Of a stretch of DNA of 36,059 bases, positions 24,486-31,356 are shown in pieces. The stretch covers positions 27,522 through 63,580 of the forward strand of contig JAGOPR010000002.1 of assembly GCA_017991895.1 (NCBI GenBank). Reading direction: 5' to 3'. Position 1 is the stretch's first letter; every line of letters starts with the position of its first letter. The DNA comes from Minisyncoccota bacterium (GTDB lineage: Bacteria; Patescibacteriota; Minisyncoccia; Phycocordibacterales; UBA9973). The notes under the pieces are model-generated. The model was given only the letters and a program-made list of their open reading frames with translations. It was not told where the DNA came from and made no database searches. The position numbers and the translations under genes were made by a program.

Positions 24486-25481
24486 TCATACCGGTGTCGT
24501 TTTTGGTATTTCTTTGTCCTCGCCTGGCACTTCATCAAGAACGTGGGATCCATGTTCTTCTGAGTGCGAGCCATGGCCATCACCTTCTTCATGATCATGA
24601 TCCTGCGCCGCAATAGTGAAGTACACTGTTGTTAGAACAGCGAAAATAAATGCTTGAATTAGACCTACCCCAACCTCAAGGAGAAGAAATGGAATCGGAA
24701 CAAAATATGCGACCATTGCTCCCATCGAAGCAAGGAGAACCTCTCCAGCAAAAACGTTTCCAAAAAGACGAAGAGAGAGCGATGCAACTTTTGCCATTTC
24801 TCCTACAATTTCAATAAGACCAACTGCGAATGTAATCGGCGCGACAAGAATAATTGCAGGGTCTTTTCTAATTTTTGTAAAAATACCTCCGAGAGCCTTA
24901 AGGTTAATGTATTTATTCAACATTTTCCAACCACCAATGATAAATATTCCAAAAATATTTGAACCAAGTACCGCAATTACAGCGATTGCAATATTCGTAT
25001 TTAAATCTGCTGTTCCCGAACGAAGAAAAGGAATAAAAGTATTTCCATGCTCAACTACACCGAAAGCCATAAATGGCATGATACCGAGCCAATTATTTAT
25101 GAGTATGAAAAAGAAAACACATGATGCTATTGGAAGGACTTTTTCTGTAATTTTTCTATCATTTGTGATCTGGTCTCCGACAGAAAGGGCTCCTTCAATG
25201 AATATTTCAAATATGTGCTGAAGTTTTCCAGGAATTTTCTTTATGGACAAGCGAAGAGCAACAGCAATTACTATTATTATTAAAACAGCTGCCCAACTTG
25301 TAACTAGAGCGTTTGTAACACCAAAACTTCCGATATGAAAAACGGGCTCTGCATAAAGCGTCTGCTCATGCTTGAGGTCGTGACCGTCACTCGCCACTTC
25401 GTGCGGAACAGCAGTCAACGCCACATCGTGAGATGTTTCCTCATTTGCTTGTTCAGTATTATTTGTTTTCTGTATCTCCAT
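24486..25481 (-). CDS. atpB: F1Fo ATP synthase subunit a with His/Asp/Glu-rich tail
   Basis: The 331-residue membrane protein contains the essential stator arginine in SLSLRLFGNVFAGEVL and the usual final helices (EVGVGLIQAFIFAVLTTVYFTIA). Proton half-channels are formed with the c-ring. Both ends are extended: a polar, His/Glu-rich N-terminus of about 45 residues before the first helix, and a C-terminal tail of about 40 residues dominated by His, Asp, Glu and Gly (HDHEEGDGHGSHSEEHGSH). The tail is unusual for AtpB and could bind metal ions. The start overlaps the atpZ end by 23 bp. Confidence 0.96.
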   Translation of the reverse strand: MEIQKTNNTEQANEETSHDVALTAVPHEVASDGHDLKHEQTLYAEPVFHIGSFGVTNALVTSWAAVLIIIVIAVALRLSIKKIPGKLQHIFEIFIEGALSVGDQITNDRKITEKVLPIASCVFFFILINNWLGIMPFMAFGVVEHGNTFIPFLRSGTADLNTNIAIAVIAVLGSNIFGIFIIGGWKMLNKYINLKALGGIFTKIRKDPAIILVAPITFAVGLIEIVGEMAKVASLSLRLFGNVFAGEVLLASMGAMVAYFVPIPFLLLEVGVGLIQAFIFAVLTTVYFTIAAQDHDHEEGDGHGSHSEEHGSHVLDEVPGEDKEIPKTTPV

Positions 25482-25734
25482 TTGATTGTTTGGCCTTTAG
25501 GTCATCCACCTCCATTGATATTTGGTATTTCTTTGCTTCCTTAAATATGCCATAAGAAGAAATAAAGAATCCAACCCCGACAAAAATAAAAAACCATAAA
25601 TTTTCTGTACCCCTCTTTGCATCCATCCAGCGACCAAGAAATACGGCTAGGAGAATAGGTGTAGCCACCCAACCGGACATTCGTCCAAAGACCAGAAGTG
25701 CTTGTCGCCATACTTGTTTCTCTATAGCTGCCAT
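25459..25734 (-). CDS. atpZ: AtpZ/AtpI-type small membrane protein of the ATP synthase operon
   Basis: The product is 91 residues from the ATG at 25734, with a possible TTG start 12 nt earlier. Two membrane helices are linked by FLGRWMDAKRGTENLWF, which matches the GxxLGxWLDxxxGTxPW signature of the AtpZ/ATPase_gene1 family. Family members assist c-ring assembly or Mg2+ supply. It leads the operon, with a promoter 55 nt upstream. No Shine-Dalgarno sequence is visible. Confidence 0.87.
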   Translation of the reverse strand: MAAIEKQVWRQALLVFGRMSGWVATPILLAVFLGRWMDAKRGTENLWFFIFVGVGFFISSYGIFKEAKKYQISMEVDDLKAKQSNGDTENK

Positions 25735-25750
25735 ATATTTATGCAAAAAT

Positions 25751-25770
25751 GGTCAAACCTTAGTTTGGCC
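25751..25770 (-). promoter_or_regulatory. Leader hairpin of the ATP synthase operon
   Basis: GGTCAAAC/GTTTGGCC with a 4-nt loop, followed in the + direction by CCCC. On the transcript it sits between the start near 25782 and the atpZ ATG at 25734. Its role is unknown; it may stabilise the operon mRNA. Confidence 0.4.
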
Positions 25771-25788
25771 CCCCATAATTACGGTTCA

Positions 25789-25817
25789 ATTATACTGTAA
25801 TCATTTATTAAATACAA
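25789..25817 (-). promoter_or_regulatory. Promoter of the ATP synthase operon
   Basis: On the minus strand, TTGTAT (25817-25812), a 17-bp spacer and TATAAT (25794-25789). A start near 25782 gives a leader of about 48 nt to atpZ. It is back to back with the tRNA promoter. Confidence 0.65.
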
Positions 25818-25829
25818 ATCTGGAAAACT

Positions 25830-25857
25830 TTGAAAAAATGATGCATTCTGGTATAGT
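25830..25857 (+). promoter_or_regulatory. Promoter of the tRNA-Ile locus
   Basis: TTGAAA (25830-25835), a 16-bp spacer and TATAGT (25852-25857). The expected start near 25864 lies about 20 nt before the degenerate outer tRNA 5' end (25884), not next to the intact tRNA at 25979. Confidence 0.6.
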
Positions 25858-25882
25858 TTTATCCGTTGTATTTCGATACATT

Positions 25883-25922
25883 TGTGCTCGTAGTTCAGTG
25901 GTAGAACGAGTCCCTGATATGA
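25883..25922 (+). pseudogene. 5' half of a degenerate tRNA-Ile copy
   Basis: The first 26 bases (25883-25908, acceptor 5' strand, D-arm and following G) are identical to the intact tRNA-Ile beginning at 25978. The alignment continues ungapped to CCTGATA, including the GAT anticodon, with changes that break the anticodon stem. No matching 3' half follows directly; instead the large inverted repeat begins at 25928. Confidence 0.8.
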
Positions 25923-25927
25923 GTACA

Positions 25928-26097
25928 TATAAATGGTTCGCTCGTTTCAAATAAATAAGCCCCAATAGTTTTCTGTGTGTGCTCGTAGTTCAGTGGTAGA
26001 ACGCTGTCCTGATAAGACAGAGGTCGTAGGTTCGATTCCTACCGGGCACACACAGAACGGTATGGCTTATTTACTTAGAAACTCGTTGCCATTTATA
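25928..26097. repeat. Imperfect inverted repeat enclosing the intact tRNA-Ile
   Basis: TATAAATGG (25928-25936) pairs with CCATTTATA (26089-26097), GTTTC (25944-25948) with GAAAC (26078-26082), and TAAATAAGCC (25952-25961) with GGCTTATTTA (26064-26073). TTCTGTGTGTGCTCG (25971-25985) pairs with CGGGCACACACAGAA (26043-26057), extending the acceptor stem to 15 bp. All helices are nested and in register. Confidence 0.75.
25979..26050 (+). tRNA. tRNA-Ile (anticodon GAT)
   Basis: All four stems form. Acceptor GTGCTCG/CGGGCAC has two G-U-type pairs or fewer, D stem GTTC/GAAC, anticodon stem CTGTC/GACAG with loop CTGATAA (anticodon GAT), and T stem GTAGG/CCTAC with loop TTCGATT. The variable loop is AGGTC and the discriminator is A. 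CCA is not encoded; the following bases are CAC. The leader and trailer pair with each other to extend the acceptor helix by 8 bp. Confidence 0.95.
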
Positions 26098-26145
26098 AGA
26101 CAGATGTCGTAGGCTGACATTTTCTTGAATCGTAATCGATTCCTA
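26095..26145 (+). pseudogene. 3' part of a degenerate tRNA-Ile copy, with insertion in the T arm
   Basis: ATAAGACAGATGTCGTAGG (26095-26113) matches the intact tRNA (26012-26030) at 18 of 19 positions, covering the anticodon-loop end, anticodon stem, variable loop and T-stem 5' strand. After about 22 unrelated bases, TCGATTCCTA (26136-26145) resumes the T-loop and T-stem 3' strand. A further TTCGATTCCTA copy lies at 26169-26179. Confidence 0.7.
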
Positions 26146-26190
26146 GAAAACGGCGTCCCCTTGTGGGATTCGATTCCTATCCCTGTATAA

Positions 26191-26228
26191 ATCAAAAAAC
26201 CCACAGGCTATCCTGTGGGTTTTTTGAT
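26191..26228. terminator. Bidirectional terminator of the tRNA locus and the RRM gene
   Basis: A perfect 17-bp stem (26191-26207 with 26212-26228, core AACCCACAGG/CCTGTGGGTT) has a 4-nt loop and T/A runs on both sides. Confidence 0.9.
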
Positions 26229-26239
26229 ACTAGCCAATA

Positions 26240-26503
26240 TTAGAATCGGCGTGGTTCCTGAGGACGAGCCTCTGAAACAGTAAGTTTGCGTCCTTGAAAG
26301 TCCTGATTGTTGAACTTGTCGACTGCAGTCATCGCATCAGCATCGTTTGTCATTTCGACAAAACCGAAACCTTTTGAGCGACCTGTCATCTTATCCATGA
26401 TAATGACTGCTGAATCAACTTGACCAATCTGCTCAAAATGAGCTTTGAGGTCTGCATCTGTAGAAGAGTAAGGTACTCCTCCAACGTAAAGCTTCTTTGC
26501 CAT
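26240..26503 (-). CDS. RRM-domain RNA-binding protein
   Basis: The product is 87 residues from the ATG at 26503, a single RNA recognition motif. RNP2 is KLYVGGV and RNP1 is SKGFGFVEM, with intact aromatic positions. A short basic C-terminal tail (EARPQEPRRF) follows. Similar small RRM proteins in cyanobacteria and other bacteria are often cold-induced RNA chaperones; that role is only inferred here. A long spacer (26504-26708) to prfA contains a GCCCC-AAAA-GGGGC hairpin at 26630-26643 and no gene. Confidence 0.93.
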   Translation of the reverse strand: MAKKLYVGGVPYSSTDADLKAHFEQIGQVDSAVIIMDKMTGRSKGFGFVEMTNDADAMTAVDKFNNQDFQGRKLTVSEARPQEPRRF

Positions 26504-26708
26504 ACTATTGTCTGTGCGAAAATTGCGTCGCACTCGCGAAACCTATTAATCAGAAACCTCGATGGTCTCCGCGTAGAACGTTTGCACCGATATGGAGAAA
26601 CAAAACTACTGTATTAAGAATAGCACTTGGCCCCAAAAGGGGCAAGGACTATTCCTCGTCAGCATCACCTTTCTTCCCTTACAGGGACTGTACACCTTTC
26701 GCATTGGA

Positions 26709-27704
26709 TTACCACTGCTCAAGGTCTTGCGCTTGGGTCCCCTCCCCAAGCTCACCTTCTTCAAGAGCTGAGATAATTTTATCCAATTTTCCAAGCATAA
26801 TCCCCGGAATATTTGACCACGACTGCTTTATTCGATGATCAGTTACTCTGTCTTGCGGATAGTTGTATGTTCGTATTTTTTCGCTTCTGTCTGCCGTTCC
26901 AACCTGACTTTTTCGTTCAGCAGAATACTTTGCTGCCTCTTCTTGCTCTTTAAGCATCTGAATTTTTGCAGTCAAAATTTCCATAGCTCGTTCACGGTTT
27001 GCAAGCTGACTACGCTCACTAGTACATCGCACATCTAGTCCTGTTGGTTTATGAATCAAGCGCACGGCCGTCTCAACTTTATTTACATTTTGTCCGCCCT
27101 TTCCTCCAGCACGTGAATACTCCATATCAAGATCTCCGGGATTAATAACGAAGTTTACTTTTTTACGCATTGGTAGTACCGCCACAGTAATTGTAGAGGT
27201 ATGAATACGTCCGTTTTTTTCAGTATCTGGGATGCGTTGCACGCGATGTGTCCCCGTCTCAAATCTCATCTTTTTGTATACATCCTTGCCACGAACCTCA
27301 AAAGAGGCTTCTTTATATCCTCCCACATCTGATGGAGAGCCTTCGAGTTTCTTCCAACTCCATTTTTGGGTTTCAGCATATTTTTGATACGCACCCACTA
27401 GTTCGGCAGCAAAAAGTGATGCTTCGTCCCCGCCTGCACCAGCTCTAATTTCAAGAATAATTTCATTTGGAAATTGCTCTTCCTCCTTTTCTGATTCCTC
27501 TATTGCTTTAAGTTGTTCTTCAATACCATGCTTCTGAACTTCAATTTGTTCTAGCTCCTTTACCGCCATTTCATGTAGCGAGCTGTCTCCTGCAAGCAGT
27601 TCACGCACTTGCTCCTCTTCACGCAAAAGCTTCTCGTACGTTTCAGCAAAATACGAGGTCTTGTGATCTTTTTTAAGTTCTGAAAGCTTATCGATAATAC
27701 TCAT
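26709..27704 (-). CDS. prfA: Peptide chain release factor 1
   Basis: The product is 331 residues from the ATG at 27704, giving the standard [12 protein letters not shown] start. The GGQ loop is [18 protein letters not shown]. The codon-recognition PxT motif reads PDT within [17 protein letters not shown], identifying RF1 (UAA/UAG) rather than RF2 (SPF). TATAAT (27717-27712 on the minus strand) lies 7 nt before the ATG, so its transcript is probably leaderless. It follows rpmE, as in many bacteria, but a terminator separates them. Confidence 0.96.
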   Translation of the reverse strand: MSIIDKLSELKKDHKTSYFAETYEKLLREEEQVRELLAGDSSLHEMAVKELEQIEVQKHGIEEQLKAIEESEKEEEQFPNEIILEIRAGAGGDEASLFAAELVGAYQKYAETQKWSWKKLEGSPSDVGGYKEASFEVRGKDVYKKMRFETGTHRVQRIPDTEKNGRIHTSTITVAVLPMRKKVNFVINPGDLDMEYSRAGGKGGQNVNKVETAVRLIHKPTGLDVRCTSERSQLANRERAMEILTAKIQMLKEQEEAAKYSAERKSQVGTADRSEKIRTYNYPQDRVTDHRIKQSWSNIPGIMLGKLDKIISALEEGELGEGTQAQDLEQW

Positions 27705-27723
27705 GTTGTTTATTATACAAAAC

Positions 27724-27760
27724 AAAGCACAAAATCGCCCGTGGGGCGATTTTGTGCTTT
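27724..27760 (-). terminator. Terminator after rpmE
   Basis: A 17-bp stem, AAAGCACAAAATCGCCC paired with GGGCGATTTTGTGCTTT around a GTG loop, starts 9 nt after the rpmE stop and is followed by GTTTTG on the minus strand. It ends just before the prfA -10 box. Confidence 0.85.
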
Positions 27761-27769
27761 ATAAAGTCG

Positions 27770-27991
27770 TTATTTTGACTTCTTAGGAGTAGCTGCTGCT
27801 CGGCGCTTGTTGAAACGATCTAGGCGACCTGCTGTGTCAAGAATGTTTTCCTTACCTGTATAGAAAGGGTGGCAAGCAGAACAGATTTCAACATTCAATT
27901 CGTTCTTTGTAGAACCAACTGAAAAACTAGCTCCGCACACGCAGGCAGCCTTTGCGCTTGGATTATATGATGGGTGGATTTCTTTTTGCAT
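27770..27991 (-). CDS. rpmE: 50S ribosomal protein L31 (zinc-binding form)
   Basis: The 73-residue protein has the L31 start [12 protein letters not shown]17, C19, C37 and C40 (CVC and CSAC) make the zinc-binding C+ type. [23 protein letters not shown] is the family C-terminal signature, with an added Lys-rich tail. Its start codon lies within an 18-bp perfect inverted repeat. Confidence 0.97.
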   Translation of the reverse strand: MQKEIHPSYNPSAKAACVCGASFSVGSTKNELNVEICSACHPFYTGKENILDTAGRLDRFNKRRAAATPKKSK

Positions 27992-28034
27992 ACTTTTTTG
28001 ATACTAACACATAATTAAAAAGTATGCAAAAAGA
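27981..28034 (-). promoter_or_regulatory. 18-bp inverted repeat over the rpmE start, overlapping its promoter
   Basis: TCTTTTTGCATACTTTTT (27981-27998, containing the rpmE start codon) is perfectly complementary to 28017-28034. On the minus strand, TTGCAT (28029-28024), a 17-bp spacer and TAGTAT (28006-28001) form a promoter inside the repeat, starting near 27994. The repeat may act on DNA as an operator. On read-through RNA it would fold and hide the rpmE start. Confidence 0.55.
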
Positions 28035-28129
28035 GATAAGAGATCAAAGAGAAAAATGTAGCGAATCAACCCAAAACACAAGTATTCTTCTTTTAATTTT
28101 TCTCTTTACTTTTTTATCTCGCTTTAGCG
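28026..28129 (-). other. Long imperfect hairpin after the lytic transglycosylase gene
   Basis: Bases 28026-28057 pair with 28096-28129. The core is AAAGAGAAAAAT/ATTTTTCTCTTT (28046-28057 with 28096-28107), and an outer GAGATAA/TTATCTC helix extends it. The loop is 38 nt. It starts at the stop codon of the transglycosylase gene. It shares bases 28026-28034 with the rpmE-start repeat, so the two folds are mutually exclusive. Confidence 0.5.
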
Positions 28130-29563
28130 TTAGTTGCCGTTTTTAGTAACCCCATACTGCTGAAGATAGTCTATATCACTTTGAATTGAAGCTTTAATTT
28201 TCTGTACACTTCGTCCATATGCACAAGTTGATCCGCCAGAACCATAATATTTACACGCAGCGCGTAGCTGGGCACTTGCACTCTTTCCCACACCACCGAG
28301 ATCAGCCAAGTACATAGCAGAAGCCATAAACGCATCATGTGCTGACCAAGGATTTGTAATAGTTACTCCATATTTTGTAGGTGCTTGTTTGGCAACAATT
28401 TTCCACGTCGAAGCAATAAACTGAGCAGGGCCCATAGCTCCCCCCCAACCAGCAACCCCTGCAATTGGACACGAGACTGCTGTCTTCAAATAATTGAAAC
28501 CTAAACCAGTTGTAATATCGATAAATGGCTGAACATCACGAGTTGGCTTCATTACATTTTTATATGTCGTCTTTCCATTTACGTTAATTCCAGCGCCAGT
28601 GTTTATATTTGTTAGATAACATTTACCCACATTTGAGCCAAGGTTTGATTCTTGCTTAAGTTCTGCAAGCAAGAATGCAGGATCAACTCCCGTAACCTTT
28701 GCCGCCTCATTTGCATAACCCAGAGCAACGTCAAAGCGAATCGCTTGAGACCCACCCGCCAGACTAAAAAGTTTGGACTTGATTTCAGCCACCTTTGCTT
28801 GCTGTTGGGCAATTAATTTCTTGTATTGAGCTTCCTTATCCTTACTTAAAGACAGGAGGGTTTTTTGCGTTGATTCCTTTTTCGCAAGATCATTTTGAAC
28901 TTGAATTAGCGACTGCTTTTCGTCATATGCTTTATCTTGTTGCTTTTCTAATTCTGCTTTAGTTTTTTCAGTTACGCCCTTGATTGTTTTTACTGTCTGT
29001 ACAGAATTTCGTACACTTTCTTTTAACGTATCAAAACGGACAATATCTGAGGAAAAATCTGACAAAGTTTCAGAAGACGATAAAAAATCAACGAGGCCTG
29101 ATCGGTCGGACTCATTTGTCTTTCTTAATAGTTTAGCAAGTGTACGTTTTTCACGATCGATCTTCTCGGTGAGTGTCTCAATGACTACTTTTTTTTCTCC
29201 AATTGAATTTGTGAGCTGTCCAATATGTGCAATCTTTGCTTTAACTTGTGTCTTTTTTACTGAAATTTGTGATGATATAACCTTTATATCGCCCGTCAAA
29301 GTTCCTGACACCCCTTGCTGTGCCTCTAACTGCTTTTGCTGTACGTCTAGCTCGGCGAATAGCGTTATAAGTGTACGGCACTGTGATGCCTTACTATTCG
29401 GGTTATCAAACTCTGACTGGGATGCACTTGAAATGAAATTTTTACAATCAGCAACAGCAGGATCATCAGCTCCTAGTGTGGGTATTGCTGGGTAAACTAG
29501 AAAAAATGCCCCGAGTACCAAAACGGCGCTCAAAATATACCTTGGAATTAAAGGATGTGACAT
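28130..29563 (-). CDS. Secreted coiled-coil lytic murein transglycosylase
   Basis: The 477-residue protein has an N-terminal signal or anchor (about residues 10-31), a long PcsB-like coiled-coil region (about 65-265) and a C-terminal transglycosylase domain. The catalytic Glu is E305 in LAELKQESNLGSN. GWGGAMGPAQFIASTW matches the MltB/SLT-type GxxGxxQFxPSTW signature, with Ala in place of Pro. It cleaves peptidoglycan outside the membrane and the coiled coil could link it to division machinery. TATAAT lies 6 nt before the ATG. Confidence 0.9.
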   Translation of the reverse strand: MSHPLIPRYILSAVLVLGAFFLVYPAIPTLGADDPAVADCKNFISSASQSEFDNPNSKASQCRTLITLFAELDVQQKQLEAQQGVSGTLTGDIKVISSQISVKKTQVKAKIAHIGQLTNSIGEKKVVIETLTEKIDREKRTLAKLLRKTNESDRSGLVDFLSSSETLSDFSSDIVRFDTLKESVRNSVQTVKTIKGVTEKTKAELEKQQDKAYDEKQSLIQVQNDLAKKESTQKTLLSLSKDKEAQYKKLIAQQQAKVAEIKSKLFSLAGGSQAIRFDVALGYANEAAKVTGVDPAFLLAELKQESNLGSNVGKCYLTNINTGAGINVNGKTTYKNVMKPTRDVQPFIDITTGLGFNYLKTAVSCPIAGVAGWGGAMGPAQFIASTWKIVAKQAPTKYGVTITNPWSAHDAFMASAMYLADLGGVGKSASAQLRAACKYYGSGGSTCAYGRSVQKIKASIQSDIDYLQQYGVTKNGN

Positions 29564-29619
29564 ACTTTAATTATAGCACAGTGAAAAGGCACCGAAGTTA
29601 AAACGCTATGTATACCCAA

Positions 29620-29658
29620 TTTAGAAAAAATTCCGCCTGAGGCGGAATTTTTTCTAAA
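29620..29658. terminator. Terminator between rplY and the transglycosylase gene
   Basis: An 18-bp stem, TTTAGAAAAAATTCCGCC paired with GGCGGAATTTTTTCTAAA around a TGA loop, with T-runs within the stem. It lies 25 nt after the rplY stop. Confidence 0.88.
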
Positions 29659-29683
29659 TCTTGATATTTTGAGCTTGAAGTTT

Positions 29684-30334
29684 TTATTTTTTCTCTGCAC
29701 CTGCCTCTCCTTCCTCTTCTTTCTTTCCTTTCTTTTCAACTTCGATAGAAGCAAAGTCAATTACTGTTGGAGCATCTTCTTTTTCTTCCTTAAAGGCGGA
29801 GATCGATACAACTATATCGCTATCTTTAGCTATAGCCTCAACTCCTGCTGGAAGAGCGAGCTCAGAAACCTTTATATTACTATCAAGTACATCGAGTCCG
29901 GAAATATCAACAATGAGAGTGTGGGGAATTGCACTAGGTAGACCCTTAACTTCGATTTCATGGATAACTTTAACGAGTACTCCAAGACCTCCCTTGATTG
30001 CAGGAGAAACTCCTGTAAATTCCAAAGGAATTTTTACTTGGATAGGTTTTGATATATCAATAGCAAGGAAATCAATGTGTTCTGGAGTTCCACGAACAGG
30101 GTCGCTTGTCATGTCGTGAACAAGCACGCTCGCCTTTCCAGACGGCATTTCAAGAGTAATAATGCCAGATTCACCTGCTTCTTTAAATACGTTCTGAAAC
30201 TCACGTGATTGTACTGAGATAGATGTAGTCTCGCGTCCTGCTCCATATACTACTGCTGGAACGCTTCCAGAAGCTCGAAGTTCGTCGAGGCCAACTCCCG
30301 CCTTTCTTTCTTGTGCCGTAAGTGTGATAGTCAT
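29684..30334 (-). CDS. rplY: 50S ribosomal protein L25/CTC-type
   Basis: The product is 216 residues from the ATG at 30334. The N-terminal L25 domain (TLTAQERKAGVGLDELRASGSVPAVVYGAG) binds 5S rRNA. The CTC domain follows (VKIPLEFTGVSPAIKGGLGVLVKVIHEIEVKGLPSAIPHTLIVDISGLDVLDSNIKVSEL). The tail is Lys/Glu-rich. A strong promoter ends 8 nt upstream of the ATG, so an apparent N-terminal extension of the open frame is rejected. Confidence 0.95.
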   Translation of the reverse strand: MTITLTAQERKAGVGLDELRASGSVPAVVYGAGRETTSISVQSREFQNVFKEAGESGIITLEMPSGKASVLVHDMTSDPVRGTPEHIDFLAIDISKPIQVKIPLEFTGVSPAIKGGLGVLVKVIHEIEVKGLPSAIPHTLIVDISGLDVLDSNIKVSELALPAGVEAIAKDSDIVVSISAFKEEKEDAPTVIDFASIEVEKKGKKEEEGEAGAEKK

Positions 30335-30342
30335 AGGTTGGT

Positions 30343-30370
30343 AGTATACAGGTTTTTTGTCATAAGTCAA
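30343..30370 (-). promoter_or_regulatory. Promoter of rplY, leaderless spacing
   Basis: On the minus strand, TTGACT (30370-30365), a 16-bp spacer and TATACT (30348-30343), 8 nt before the ATG. Confidence 0.65.
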
Positions 30371-30400
30371 AAAACCTTGTGGGTTATGGATATTTAGAGG

Positions 30401-31309
30401 TTAACGAGTTTTTTTGATCGCTTCTGCAAGAAGAGATGCAACCGAAACAACGTGCAGTTTAGGGAACATATATGCATCTGGAATAGGTATTGTGTCTGTT
30501 ACGTAAATAGCGTCAAGATCACTATCCGCAAGGTTCGCTTTTGTTCCATCAATAAATACGGGGTGAGTCACGCAAGCAACGACTCTTGGAGCACCTTCTT
30601 CTTTAAGAGCCTTCGCAGCTTTTGCGAGCGTTTGCCCACTTGTCACCAAGTCATCGATAATTACGGCCTCCTTTTTATCAGAACTACCGATAAGCTTCAT
30701 GTGTTCAACAACATGCACCTTTTCAAGACTTCGAGTTTTTTCAAGAAGAATCATTGGTGCATTAAGAAGAGTGGCAAATCGCTGTGCGCGCTTTGTTCCA
30801 CCTGCATCAGGTGCAACAATAACCGGCTCACGATGCTCTTTAGCTATAACATCGGCAAAAAGATTGAATGAGAACAAGTGATTTACTGGAATATTGAAAA
30901 ATCCCGCTGATGCATCACTGTGCATATCGAGTGTTATTACTTTGTCATATCCTGCGCTCTCAATAATACGTGCAATCACACGAGCAGAAACTGCCTCGCC
31001 TTCACGGTGAGCTTTATCCTGTCGCATATAACCGAGATATGGAAGTACAGCAATTATTTTTTTAGCATCAGCCCCACGAAGAGCATCAGCAATAAGGCAA
31101 AGCTCGATGATGCGGTCATTCACGGGAGTCGCGACAGTAAGGAGTACGAAAACCACCTTGTCTCCTACGTCATCAAGAACACGCACGCGCTGTTCCGTGT
31201 CTTTGAACGAAGTAATTTCTAAGCGACCGAGTTCACATCCAATAATAGAAGCGACTTTTTCTGCGAGGACCAAGTCGTGAGTCCCATGAAATAACATTCG
31301 GTCTGTCAT
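30401..31309 (-). CDS. prs: Ribose-phosphate pyrophosphokinase (PRPP synthase)
   Basis: The 302-residue enzyme makes PRPP from ribose 5-phosphate and ATP. The PRPP-binding loop is EAVIIDDLVTSGQTLAKAA. LPYLGYMRQDKAHREGEAVSARVIARII and VITLDMHSDASAGFFNIPVNHL match the ATP-binding region and flag segment. The DKAHREGEAVSAR form resembles archaeal-type sequences more than the DRKARSREPISAK of typical bacterial enzymes. TATACT lies 11 nt before the ATG. Its substrate comes from the pentose pathway (transketolase is nearby). Confidence 0.94.
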   Translation of the reverse strand: MTDRMLFHGTHDLVLAEKVASIIGCELGRLEITSFKDTEQRVRVLDDVGDKVVFVLLTVATPVNDRIIELCLIADALRGADAKKIIAVLPYLGYMRQDKAHREGEAVSARVIARIIESAGYDKVITLDMHSDASAGFFNIPVNHLFSFNLFADVIAKEHREPVIVAPDAGGTKRAQRFATLLNAPMILLEKTRSLEKVHVVEHMKLIGSSDKKEAVIIDDLVTSGQTLAKAAKALKEEGAPRVVACVTHPVFIDGTKANLADSDLDAIYVTDTIPIPDAYMFPKLHVVSVASLLAEAIKKTR

Positions 31310-31356
31310 ATATGCAAAGAAGTATACGACCTATGAATGAAAGTGTAAAGTGACCC

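Noticed and set aside
25919-26095. A group I intron in the anticodon loop of the outer tRNA-Ile.
   Set aside because: The segment is only about 175 nt, carries an entire tRNA and shows no recognisable P-Q-R-S core, so a self-splicing intron is not supported.
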